From Benincasa hispida (lineage: Eukaryota; Streptophyta; Magnoliopsida; Cucurbitales; Cucurbitaceae): 64,000 nt of DNA. Shown here piece after piece: positions 1-9,714 of the stretch (its first letter is position 1; every line of letters begins with the position of its first letter). Location: the NCBI RefSeq assembly GCF_009727055.1, contig NC_052349.1, forward strand, positions 36,547,109-36,611,108, written 5' to 3'. The notes below the pieces were generated by a model. That model saw only the letters and a list, made by a program, of their open reading frames with translations. It was not told the origin of the DNA and did not search any database. Both the position numbers and the translations under genes were made by a program.

Positions 1-1514
1 CTCCAAACGCACGAGTAAATTGGGAGATCTTCTCGTCCCAAGTTGATGCTGCTTTCCAGACTTCACTGTCCAATGCGTCCTCTTTGAAATTCTATGATCA
101 ACGCTTGGAATTTGGCTTCAACGCAAGGTTTGCTCAACTTTCCTACTCTTTTTACTGTATTTTTGAATTGTGATCTGAAAATGAAATCTTCTGGCTCTAT
201 TTATAGGCGTCCAAACCTTCTCCAAAATCGACACCATCTACTTGGCTGCATGTCCAAGTGTTTCTCCTTCACACTACCAATACATCTTTTTGATCAGTGC
301 AACCTAAGTGTCTTTCTCCCATGTAGCCAACGCATGAGCTTCCAATCTGATGCAACCACCTCAAATTCTTAAAGCTTAAGNNNNNNNNNNNNNNNNNNNN
401 NNNNNNNNNNNNNNNNNNNNNNNNNNNNNNNNNNNNNNNNNNNNNNNNNNNNNNNNNNNNNNNNNNNNNNNNNNNNNNNNNNNNNNNNNNNNNNNNNNNN
501 NNNNNNNNNNNNNNNNNNNNNNNNNNNNNNNNNNNNNNNNNNNNNNNNNNNNNNNNNNNNNNNNNNNNNNNNNNNNNNNNNNNNNNNNNNNNNNNNNNNN
601 NNNNNNNNNNNNNNNNNNNNNNNNNNNNNNNNNNNNNNNNNNNNNNNNNNNNNNNNNNNNNNNNNNNNNNNNNNNNNNNNNNNNNNNNNNNNNNNNNNNN
701 NNNNNNNNNNNNNNNNNNNNNNNNNNNNNNNNNNNNNNNNNNNNNNNNNNNNNNNNNNNNNNNNNNNNNNNNNNNNNNNNNNNNNNNNNNNNNNNNNNNN
801 NNNNNNNNNNNNNNNNNNNNNNNNNNNNNNNNNNNNNNNNNNNNNNNNNNNNNNNNNNNNNNNNNNNNNNNNNNNNNNNNNNNNNNNNNNNNNNNNNNNN
901 NNNNNNNNNNNNNNNNNNNNNNNNNNNNNNNNNNNNNNNNNNNNNNNNNNNNNNNNNNNNNNNNNNNNNNNNNNNNNNNNNNNNNNNNNNNNNNNNNNNN
1001 NNNNNNNNNNNNNNNNNNNNNNNNNNNNNNNNNNNNNNNNNNNNNNNNNNNNNNNNNNNNNNNNNNNNNNNNNNNNNNNNNNNNNNNNNNNNNNNNNNNN
1101 NNNNNNNNNNNNNNNNNNNNNNNNNGTGTTCGACGCATAGGCATGGCCACTCGACGCATTGGGAAAAGGCGTTGTTTATCGACCACTCGACGCATGGGCT
1201 GCCTTCCAACGCATGCCTTGCCTACCCTTGTGCTTTCAAATGCATCACTTCCATCTTTCTTCCTTCAGCCACATGCCATCACCAACAACCCTTCCAACGC
1301 ATCAATACACCCTTCCAATGCATCAACACACAATTTTTATACTTAGCCAAATTTTCCAAGTTTTTCCCAAAAGTCAAGTTTTCAAATTTCCTCTTTTCTT
1401 CTAATTTTTCACCCTTTTCTCTACCATTACACACTAGTTTCCACATTAACCTACTCATCATACTGATCTCAGTAAGCAACATACTCAAGTAGAGAAATTA
1501 GGATTCGGGGTTCA
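1..1514 (-). repeat. 3' LTR of chromovirus (cut by window edge)
   Basis: Positions 1-380 match 7343-7721 and 1126-1514 match the end of the right-hand copy, including the shared terminus that reads TGAACCCCGAATCC on the minus strand (TG start of the LTR). The middle is an N gap. By eye there are about nine differences in the first 370 bases between the two LTRs, so the insertion is moderately young. Open frames predicted through here are non-coding. Confidence 0.9.
381..1125. other. assembly gap, 745 N
   Basis: This is a run of 745 undetermined bases inside the 3' LTR. The matching stretch of the right LTR is only about 460 bases and is repeat-rich, so the N count is probably an estimate or the repeat number differs between the two LTRs. 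Confidence 0.99.
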
Positions 1515-1530
1515 CATTTACCTTCCTCTT
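1515..1530 (-). promoter_or_regulatory. polypurine tract of chromovirus
   Basis: On the minus strand AAGAGGAAGGTAAATG lies directly against the TG start of the 3' LTR, where the plus-strand primer of a retrotransposon should be. About 10 bases further into the element (1541-1555) the minus strand reads a CGAGGACGAAAT block that is common at the end of pol in plant Ty3/gypsy elements. Confidence 0.75.
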
Positions 1531-1569
1531 ATAATAATTTCGTCCTCGAAATTTCACTACAAGTTCGTC

Positions 1570-1745
1570 AATTAAACAACTGCAGATACTTGTTTTTTAT
1601 TTACTCTTCGGTTTCCCAAGTTGCTTCTTTCGTGCTATGGTTTCGCCATAGTACCTTTACCAATGGGATTGTCTTATTCCTTAAGACCTGTTCCTTTCTG
1701 TCAAGGATCTCCACTAGTTCCTCTTCATAAGACAAATTTTCTCTC
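1570..1745 (-). pseudogene. chromodomain at integrase C-terminus (broken)
   Basis: Minus-strand translation just beyond the integrase tail gives a recognisable chromodomain: LRENLSYEEELVEILDRKE, then LRNKTIPLVKVLWRNHS, then EATWETEE. The aromatic and acidic positions fit the form of chromodomain seen in Tekay/Del integrases, which is thought to direct integration to particular chromatin. A stop separates it from the integrase body at the VLPE end, and another follows EATWETEE, so it could not be made as an integrase fusion. Confidence 0.8.
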
Positions 1746-1756
1746 AACTGTACTGG

Positions 1757-2830
1757 TTACTCAGGCAACACATGGATAGGATCTGGCACATACTTTCTAA
1801 GCGTTGCCACATGAAACACATCATGAATACGAGATAATTCTGGAGGTAAATCCAATCGATATGCCATTGGGCCAACTCTTTCTATTATCTCGTAGGGTCC
1901 AATATATCTCGGGCTTAATTTCCCTTTCCTACCGAACCTGAGTATTCCTTTCCATGGAGATAACTTAAGAAATACTTTGTCGCCAACTTCAAACTCCAAT
2001 TCTCTTCTCCGCTTATCGACATAACTCTTCTGCCTATCTCGAGCTGTCTTAAGATTATCTCTTATAATCTTAACGTTATCTGATGTCTGTTGCACAAGTT
2101 CTGGACCTAGTAATTTTCTTTCACCGATTTCATCCCAACATATTGGAGTTCTACATGGTCTTCCATATAGTGTCTCATACGGTGCCATTCTGATACTTGA
2201 ATGGTAACTATTATTATACACGAATTCGATTAATGATAGATGCATATCCCAACTGCCTTTGAATTGCAATATGCACGCTCTCAGCATGTCCTCTAATGTC
2301 TGGATTGTCCACTCAGATTGACCATCCGTCTATGGATGAAAAGCGGTACTGAAATATAACTTAGTTCCTATAGCTTTCTACAAACTAGGCCAAAACTTCG
2401 ATGTAAATCTGGAGTCTCGATCTCATACAATTGAAACTAGAGCTCCAAACTGACTCACAACTCAATCAACATACAACTTAGCTAATTGGTCTAGGGTAAA
2501 AGTAACTTTAACAGGTAAAAACTTAGCTGTTTTTTTCAATCTATCCACAATTACCCATATACCATCATAGCTCGCTGGTGTCTTAGATAATCCAAACAGG
2601 AAATCCATCGTAATATGCTCCCATTTCCACTCTAGTACTGGGAGTGGATTAAGTAATCCTGCTGGCCTCTGACTTTCCGGTTTAACTTGTTGACATATTA
2701 GACACCTATCAACATACTCCGCTATTTCTCTTTTCATACTAGGCCACCAGTACGATCTCTTTAATGTCATGTACATCTTCGTACTGCCTGGATGCATAGC
2801 ATAGGCCGAACTATGTGCTTATTCTAGAAT
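1757..2830 (-). pseudogene. chromovirus integrase, degenerate
   Basis: The minus strand encodes the H2C2 zinc finger region (HPGSTKMYMTLKRSYWWPSM, then CLICQQVKPE), the start of the catalytic core (WEHITMDFLFGL, with the first catalytic aspartate in MDF), and the C-terminal GPY/F-type module (RYIGPYEIIERVGPMAYRLDLP, split here only for naming). Between about 2290 and 2462 the core is recognisable but interrupted by several stops, two of which look like CAG to TAG changes. Integrase would join the cDNA to host DNA. The copy is inactive. Confidence 0.88.
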
Positions 2831-3049
2831 AGCTTGTTTAAGTGCTAAGTTGTTAGGTACACATGCTATCTTAATTGGTAGTCTATCCTCACTTCTTTAC
2901 CTACTTCTTCAGCTAACTTCTGAAGATTAGAATCCTTTAATTACTCACGTAGAATATCTTCCACGAGAGTAGGACGTACTTCAAATGAAGCTAGTAATCC
3001 TCCTGTTTGACCGATTGATAATGCTGCCCTAGCATTATACAACTCATGA

Positions 3050-3592
3050 ATCAGTGTACCCTTCATTGAATTGATACTAGCTCTAGCTGATCTGGTTTTT
3101 CAACTTAGAGCATCAACTACCACATTTGCTTTACCTGTGTGATAGTCAATTGTGCAGTCATAATCTTTGATCAACTCGAGCCATATTCTCTGTCTCAAGT
3201 TCAGTTCCTTCTGATCAATTCAGATTCTTATGATCCGTGAATATATGACATTGTTCACCAAACAGATAATGTCTCCACAATTTTAGAGTTAACACAACTG
3301 CTGCTAACTCTAAATCGTGTGTAGGGTAGTTACATTCGTGCTTCTTTAATTGTCGAGAAGCATAAGCTACTACCTTTCCCTCCTGCATCAGCACACATCC
3401 TAACCCTTGTCGGGATGCATCACAATAAACCTCAGACTCTTTACCTGGTGTAGGTAGGGTTAATACTGGTGCTGATACTAACCTATGTTTCAACACCTGA
3501 AAACTATGCTCGTATTCCGGCGACCACTCAAACTTCGCATCTTTTCTGGTCAGGTTTGTCAATGATAGAGCTATCTTAGAAAAGCCCTCCAC
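3050..3592 (-). pseudogene. chromovirus RNase H, degenerate
   Basis: The minus strand carries the RT thumb and tether ([20 protein letters not shown]) followed by RNase H blocks: [16 protein letters not shown] with the first catalytic aspartate, [20 protein letters not shown] with the catalytic glutamate, and [10 protein letters not shown] with another catalytic aspartate. The frame then breaks near 3215, and the remainder to about 3050 can be followed only with shifts. RNase H removes the RNA strand during reverse transcription. Confidence 0.85.
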
Positions 3593-3682
3593 GAATCTCC
3601 TATAATAACCTATTAAGCCCAGAAAACTGCGTACTTCTGTTACATTCAGGGGTCATTCCCAATTGACTATTGCTTCTATCTT

Positions 3683-4250
3683 TTAGGAATCTATGCTAAC
3701 TCCATCAGCTGAAACTATATGCCCAAGGAATACGACTTGGTTTAACCAAAAATCACACTTTCTAAATTTGGCATATAATTCCTTTTCCCTTAGTATCTGC
3801 AACACCATCCTCAGATGTTCTTTGTGCTTCTCGGCACTACTAGAATACACTAGTATATCGTCTATGAAAACTATCACAAACTGATCCAGATAATGATGAA
3901 ATATCTTATTCATCAAATCCATAAATACTGCAGGAGCATTTGTTAATCCAAACAGTATTACTAGGAACTCATAATGTCCATACCTAGTTCTAAATGCAGT
4001 CTTTGGAACATCTGTGTCTTTCACCTTCAACTGGTGATAACCTGATCTCAAATCTATCTTAGAGAACACTATGGCTCCCTTTAACTGATCGAAGAGAACA
4101 TCTATACGAGGCAATGGGTACTTATTCTTAATGGTCACCTTATTCAACTGTCTATAGTCTTTGCATAATCTAAGATACCGTCTTTCTTCTTAACAAACAA
4201 GATTGGCGCTCCCCAAGGCGACACACTGGGTCTAATGTACCCCTTATTCA
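3683..4250 (-). pseudogene. chromovirus reverse transcriptase, degenerate
   Basis: Minus-strand palm motifs are clear: [31 protein letters not shown] with a catalytic aspartate, [15 protein letters not shown], and the catalytic FIDDILVYS box. The upstream fingers region (4150-4250) is readable only across a frameshift and stops. Residues that matter for polymerase chemistry are still present, so decay is mainly by truncating changes rather than loss of the active site. Confidence 0.9.
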
Positions 4251-4496
4251 TAAGTTCCTATAACTGAACTTTTAACTCCTTCAGTTCCGTTGGTGCCATC
4301 TTATATGGTGCCTAGGATATAGGTGTTGTACCCGAAACTAACTCAATAGTAAACTCTATTTCCCTATCAGGTGGTAAGCCTGGTAGCTCTTCATGGAACA
4401 CATTTAAGAATTCTTGTACCACAGGTACATCCTCAGGTCTCAGTTTCTTATCCTGTGAAACTGCTACATAGGCTAAATAGGCTTCACATCCCTTAC

Positions 4497-4905
4497 TCAG
4501 CAGTTTTCTAGCTTCACTATTGATATTAAACTTCCTAGAAGTATTCTTTTACTTCCTAGAAGTATTCTTTTACTTCCTACCAAGGTTATCTCTTTTTCAC
4601 CCAGTTTTCTAAACACTATTTCTTTTCTAAAACAATCCATAGTGGCATAATGTTTACTTAGGAAGTTCATACCTAAGATAACATCAAACTCTAATAATTC
4701 TAATGGAATCAAGTCAACCCATAAACTCTGATTTCCAAGAATTACATCACAATTCTTGTAATATTCATGTACAACTAGAGTATCTCCTACAGGCATAGAG
4801 ATAAACAAATCCTCATTCATACGCTCAAGCACTTAATCTATATATAATGCACACATACTAAATATGAATGAGTGCATAGCACCAGGATCAAATAATGTAT
4901 AAGCG
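4497..4905 (-). pseudogene. chromovirus aspartic protease, degenerate
   Basis: The minus strand shows FDPGAMHSF, corresponding to the DPGATHSF active-site loop usual in this lineage, then LEFDVILGMNFL, the flap-proximal ILGMDWL-like block. A stop lies between the two parts (about 4833). A 24-base tandem duplication at 4524-4580 gives the repeated peptide LLGSKRI. The enzyme would cleave Gag-Pol; this copy cannot. Confidence 0.8.
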
Positions 4906-5046
4906 GATTATTTACATAAAGTTATCGTACCAATTATGATATCTGGAGCCTCTTCCGCTTACTGTTGATTCATAGTGTATACTCTACCCTGCTGCTGCTG
5001 CTGTTGCTGTTGCTGTTGGGGTCGTCCAGCTACCCCTTTCTGCTTA

Positions 5047-5475
5047 GCTCTATCGGATCCTTCACCTCTAGTTCCGGTCGCTCTGGGTTGGTCTATAGTC
5101 TGGGTAACTCCTCTTTGCTCACTCTGTGCTTCATGACCTAGCTGAGGACAATCTCTCTTGAAATGCCCCGCTTGTCCGCACTGGAAACACACATTCCTAT
5201 TGCCATAACATATTCCAGTATGGGGTCTACCACAGTTTATACCTGTCTCTTATACACATCTAGATGTGTATAAGAGACAGGCTCTATCGGATCCTTCACC
5301 TCTAGTTCCGGTCGCTCTGGGTTGGTCTATAGTCTGGGTAACTCCTCTTTGCTCACTCTGTGCTGCATGACCTAGCTGAGGACAATCTCTCTTGAAATGC
5401 CCAGCTTGTCCGCACTGGAACCACACATTCCTATTGCCATAACATAATCCAGTATGTGGTCTACCACAGTTTACA
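5047..5475. repeat. artefactual duplication flanking the adapter
   Basis: Segment 5047-5241 recurs as 5281-5475, offset 234 bases, on either side of the adapter. The copies differ at several positions; one difference changes the first zinc-knuckle cysteine to tryptophan in the right copy. Two different genomic copies of this gag were therefore joined, and the duplication is probably not real. Confidence 0.85.
5243..5280. other. Tn5 mosaic-end junction adapter (contaminant)
   Basis: Positions 5243-5261 read CTGTCTCTTATACACATCT and 5262-5280 read its exact reverse complement AGATGTGTATAAGAGACAG. This is the 19-base Tn5 mosaic end in head-to-head duplicate, the junction adapter of transposase-based mate-pair libraries. 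It is not plant DNA. The same segment restarts on its right side, as expected of an untrimmed junction read built into a contig. Confidence 0.98.
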
Positions 5476-6557
5476 CAAAGTGGTCTCCTTCCTGTACTAG
5501 CTACCGACTCGCTAGCACGACCCGATACTGATTTACCACTCGGTTCAACTGTAGGTCTTGACCTCTTTTGACTCGAACCTTGTTGGCTCGTACCTCCAAA
5601 ACTTCTCATACTCGACTGTCCAGAGAACGGGGGTCTAAATCTCTTACTTCTCGTTTCTTCAGGCATCTTAAACTGTTCTTCACCTGGCTGGAGTATATTT
5701 TCCCTCGCTACACTCTGCTTTACTCAGATAGCGGTCTCAACTAACTGAGTGAAATTCACCCAATTGGATGTAGAGGTAACGGGTGTACGTATCTTTCTTC
5801 TCAGGCCATTCTCAAATTTTCTACACCTCTTCTTCTCTTCTGCGATGATCGGAAGGGCATACTGAGATAACTCAGTAAATCTTTGCTCGTACTCAACAAC
5901 CGTCATCACTCCCTGAGATATCCTAAGGAATTCCTCCCTCTTTGCTTCTTTAAAAGCACTAGGGTAGTATTTATCCTCAAATATCTGTCTAAACTCAGAC
6001 CAAGTCATAGTTTCCAAACTATTCCTTCTGGCCTCTATCACTTTCCACCACTTCTCAGCCCCTTTCTACAGCAAGAATGCCACTAACTCGACCTTATGGT
6101 CCTCAGGGCACCTCATAACCTTAAAAAATTTCTCAGTCAAGTCCAACCAGACCTAAGCATCTACTGGATCCGTGGCTCCATCGAACGTCATGACTCCTAA
6201 AGCTTTCACCCTCTCGACGTCGAATTTCTTTTCTGGATCGGTCTGAATCGATCCTACACTCACCGTCAATCTTTAAGCGATCCTATCAAACACTCAATCT
6301 TCCATCTGGGGATCTACATCTACCCGTGGGGTACTCGACTCATTTGCAGAAGTCGCTTCCTGCTCTACTGAGTCTCTAACTCTCTTCTTCTTCGGATCTG
6401 GGTCCCGTCTAGCTTCAAGACAACCACTGGTAGGGTGAATATTCCTCTCCCCAGTCTGCTTACTACGTCTGCCACTTCTCATCGGCATCTTTGCCTAACT
6501 AGGTACACATGTTAGGGACTTATTTATGGGACTTAATCTAATGCATGGACTCTACTG

Positions 6558-6694
6558 GGATACCTTCTCAAACGTCCTTTAGTATCCGGTTGGTTTGGTA
6601 CATTCTCAAACGTCCTTCAGTACCAATAGATACCTTCTCAAATGTCCTTCAGTATCTAGTTGGGCGGATACCTTCTCAAATGTCCTTCGGTATC
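6558..6694 (-). repeat. four tandem stem-loops in chromovirus leader
   Basis: Four units lie at 6558-6587, 6596-6625, 6627-6658 and 6667-6694. Each has a conserved middle (cttctcaaaygtccttca, with small changes) between short inverted arms. The arms differ between units but always pair: GGATAC/GTATCC, TGGTAC/GTACCA, TAGATAC/GTATCTA, GATAC/GTATC. They sit about 70-200 bases upstream of the gag start, within the transcribed leader, a position where packaging or translation signals are known in other retroelements. A function is inference. Confidence 0.8.
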
Positions 6695-7342
6695 ACGTTT
6701 TAAGTAAAACTAGTCATAAATGACTTTCTTTAAAGCATGTAAAGTATAACACATATACAAACATAGCTTTAAAGATACTAATACATGCTGGGTATATTTA
6801 ACACATATAAATAGTTTTTCAACAAACTTCCCACACATGCATGCGTTTAAAATATAACTCATGATTTACTTGGTAATCACTTTGTAAAACTAGCTAGCAT
6901 GAGAATAATCTTCTTTAAAACATGCTTTCTATAAAACATTGTAAATCAAACATTTTAGTCAAAATGTTTTAATCACTCACCTCGATTGCTTAAGAACTTT
7001 TCACTCTAGTAGTTCCTTTTCTACCTCGGGCTCCATTTTTCACTCCTAGAATCTAGATTCATCTTACAGCTTAGATTACTCATAGTTATAAACCTTTTTT
7101 TGAGATACTTCCTTCTACAAACATATTCTAAATTGTCTCAGAAAGCTTACCCTAAAATTTGAGCTCAGACCTCCTCGTGGTTTGGCCGGAATCTCAAAAT
7201 CTTCAAGATTGGCTCAAGCTTATTTGACAGCCTGACCCTTCTATCTTCTTTTTAGTTTTCAGCCTGATCCCTTCATTTTTTTCTCCGATAGCCCTACCCT
7301 GAAAACTAGTCTTCCAGAGATTTCAGGTGGCTTTAGAATCAC
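6695..7342 (-). other. chromovirus leader or inner part of 5' LTR, boundary unresolved
   Basis: This stretch is AT-rich with no coding signal. No good match to a primer binding site complementary to initiator tRNA-Met was found here, so the inner end of the 5' LTR cannot be placed. The comparison with the left LTR starts only at 7343 because the window begins there. Confidence 0.6.
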
Positions 7343-8603
7343 TCCAAACACACGAGTAAATTGGGAGATCTTCTCGTCCCAATTTAATGCTGCTTTCCAG
7401 ACTTCACTATCCAATGCGTCCTCTTTGAAATTCTATGATCAACGCATGGAATTTGGCTTCAACGCAAGGCTTGCTCAACTCTCCCACTCTTTTTACTGTA
7501 TTTTTGAATTGTGATCTGAAAATGAAATCTTCTGGCTCTATTTATAGGCGTCCAAACCTTCTCCAAAGTCGACACCATCTACTTGGCTGCATGTCCAAGT
7601 GTTTCTCCTTCACACTACCAATACATCTTTTTGATCAGTGCAACCTAAGTGTCTTTCTCCCATGTAGCCAACGCATGAGCTTCCAATCTGATGCAACCAC
7701 CTCAAATTCTTAAAGCTTAAGCCTTCCTCCCAAGAAGACAAATGGTTTGATGACGTTTTCTAGGCGATCTCATCTTTTATATGCGTCCAACTCTTGGATG
7801 TTCAACGCATAGTCCATACTCAATGCATAGCCTATAATCAACACATAGCAAGCCAATTCACTACCATCGCAATCCAACTTAGCCATCGCAAGAGCTAGCC
7901 ATCACCAACGCATAGGGTGGCCGCTCATCCTCGCGCTTGGTACGGGCATGGTGTTTGGCATAGGCGCTGGCCGATCAACGCATGGGCGTGCTGCATAAGC
8001 TGGCCGCTCGACGCATGGGCTTGCTGCATAGGTTGGTCGCTCGATGCATGGGTGGGCTGCATAGGCTGGCCATCGCTCGCTTGCTTGGCCGTATGGGCGC
8101 TTGGCAGGTCACTCGACACATTGATGCTCGGCAGGGCGCTCGATGCATGGTTGAGTGCTTGATGCATGGCCGCTCGGTAAGGCGTTCGATGCATAGGCAT
8201 GGCCGCTCGACGCATGGCAGGAGCGCTTGGCTGGCCGCTCGACGAATTGGGAAAGGGCGCTGTGCATCGACAGCTGGATGCATGGGCTGCCTTCCAACGC
8301 ATGCCTTGCCTACCCTTGTGCCTTCCAATGCATCACCTCCATCTTTCTTCTTCAGTCGCATGCCATCACCAACAACCCTTCCAACGCATCAATACACCCT
8401 TCCAACACATCAACACACAATTTTTATACTTAGCCAAATTTTCCATGTTTTTTTCCAAAAGTCAAGTTTTCAAATTTTCTCTTTTCTTTCTAATTTTTCA
8501 CCCTTTTCTCTACCATTACACACTAATTTCCATATTAACCTACTCACTATACTGATCTCAGTAAGGAACATACTCAAGTAGAGAAATTAGGATTCGGGGT
8601 TCA
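7343..8603 (-). repeat. 5' LTR of chromovirus
   Basis: This matches 1-1514. The outer end at 8603 (plus-strand ...GGGGTTCA) is fixed by the point where similarity to the left copy stops. The inner end may extend left of 7343. The outer part (8280-8600) is C/T-rich and near-identical to 1200-1510. Confidence 0.9.
7790..8300. repeat. tandem-like GC-richer block within LTR
   Basis: Words such as CGACGCATGGGCT, GCTGGCCGCTCGA and TGCATAGG recur every 20-50 bases. The corresponding part of the left LTR falls mostly in the N gap, and where it can be read it lacks about 33 bases present here, so copy number varies between LTRs. Several long open frames cross the block on both strands, but they reflect low stop density, not genes. 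Confidence 0.7.
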
Positions 8604-9610
8604 TAGATATCTCATTCAACTCCTCCACCAAGTTGGTCACAGCAAGCATTAAAAATAATGTCAAAGAGGATAAGAGATTGAACTCAACGGCTTGACTTCT
8701 TCTTTGTTCTTTACATTCTCATTTATTATTCTACATGATTGAACTAAGATTTTTTGTATCGAAACTTATAAATTTAATTGAATCTCATTATCAACCATTC
8801 TCCACGTCTTAATTTGTTTATTTTCTAAGTTACTTGTGTTTTTTAACTTTCTGGCTTGATTGATGCATAAAGTTTGTACATGAATCCATCTGATCAGTAG
8901 GGTGAAGTAAAAGAGCAGTTAGGCCACTCGAGAGCGTAATTAATTGTTGAACGCATCAAGCTAAGGCGTGCAGTAATCTTAGAGATAAAATTATTCATGT
9001 ATTGTGTCTATTCTTTGTAACTAACACATGCACCCTAGAGATAGGATTAAGTGTGACAATCGCATCGAGAGATGTTGAACATAAACTAAAGAACAGATTT
9101 CCAACGCATCATATATACACTTATATCTAGCAGACATCCATACCATCTCCATATTCATTAACATTGCTCTCATATAGGCTTGTTGTTCTCACCAGGATAT
9201 CAACGCATACCACATCCGTTTGGAGTAACTCATCTATAATACATTTTCCCTCTCTAAATTCCTACTTCCATTTTGCATGTGTTAGTAGATTAGTGTAAAT
9301 AACCAAACACCTACTAAGTAAATAGGAAACCTCTGCAATAGATTCAAAAGCCAACCCTGCGTTAGTATACTTTAGAATCCCTGTGTTCGACCCTGAGCTT
9401 ATTAGAACACTTAGGCTAAATTTATACTTGGGTTTAGCTTAAGATGACTTGTATGCACTATTAAGGTGTGTATGCATATCATTAGATCAACGCATAACAT
9501 CTTTGCATACTAAGAGATAAATTAAATCTCTTCACCATTTACCATCACAATAATTCACTCTCATCATCATTTATCATCATTCATCATTATAAATATGAAG
9601 CGAATAAGTT
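8604..9610 (+). repeat. 5' LTR-like remnant of Athila/Tat element
   Basis: Non-coding. It contains the phrase TGTTCGACCCTGAGCTTATT at 9382-9401, of the kind found near the 3' end of Tat/Athila LTRs, about 215 bases upstream of the primer binding site. AACGCAT words are scattered through it. Its left end is lost under the chromovirus insertion, and its exact right end is not definable. Confidence 0.55.
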
Positions 9611-9613
9611 TTT

Positions 9614-9631
9614 TGGCCTTGTTGTTAGAGA
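9614..9631 (+). promoter_or_regulatory. decayed Athila/Tat primer binding site
   Basis: TGGCCTTGTTGTTAGAGA aligns with the family PBS TGGCGCCGTTGCCGGGGA (complement of the 3' end of tRNA-Asp). It has 11 of 18 identities, and six of seven mismatches are C to T or G to A, as methylated-cytosine decay would give. The run of T before it and GATTCTAGCAAC after it also fit the family. Confidence 0.7.
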
Positions 9632-9714
9632 TTCTAGCAACATAGCTAACAAGAATTTGGATATTGTGTCTTTTTGTAGACACTTTCAATCGAATGAGTA
9701 TTACAAGTTATGCC

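Larger units (their letters stand above)
4959..6488 (-). pseudogene. chromovirus gag, degenerate and misassembled
   Basis: Gag begins near the ATG at 6488 (MPMRSGRRSK) and runs left. The retrotransposon gag core is clear at 5724-6041, with WSEFRQIFEDKYYPSAFKEA and TVVEYEQRFTELSQYA. A CCHC zinc knuckle, CFQCGQAGHFKRDC, follows near 5190, then a polyglutamine run of about 10 residues at 4985-5015. Stops interrupt the N-terminal third. The knuckle region appears twice because a library adapter and a duplicated segment sit at 5243-5280, so the true gene structure here cannot be read from this assembly. Confidence 0.88.
1..8603 (-). mobile_element. Ty3/gypsy chromovirus (Tekay/Del-like), degenerate
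   Basis: This is a long terminal repeat retrotransposon read right to left. In that direction come the 5' LTR, a leader, gag with a zinc knuckle, aspartic protease, reverse transcriptase, RNase H, integrase, a C-terminal chromodomain, a polypurine tract and the 3' LTR, which runs off the left edge of the window. The domain order and the integrase-linked chromodomain define a chromovirus; the integrase tail and the chromodomain type favour the Tekay/Del lineage (family knowledge, not a search). Every reading frame is cut by stops and shifts, so it cannot encode its own proteins. It appears to have inserted into the LTR of the Athila-type element that begins at 8604. Confidence 0.93.

Noticed and set aside
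269..1209. Minus-strand frames of 277-308 residues
   Set aside because: They run through the N gap; almost all residues are undetermined.
5243..5280. Perfect palindrome as a natural transposon end or regulatory dyad
   Set aside because: It equals the synthetic Tn5 mosaic-end junction exactly, so it is a library artefact.
7917..8581. Overlapping frames of 60-199 residues on both strands with repeats such as NASIHPSNAST
   Set aside because: They lie within an LTR repeat block where stops are rare by composition; the left LTR copy breaks them.
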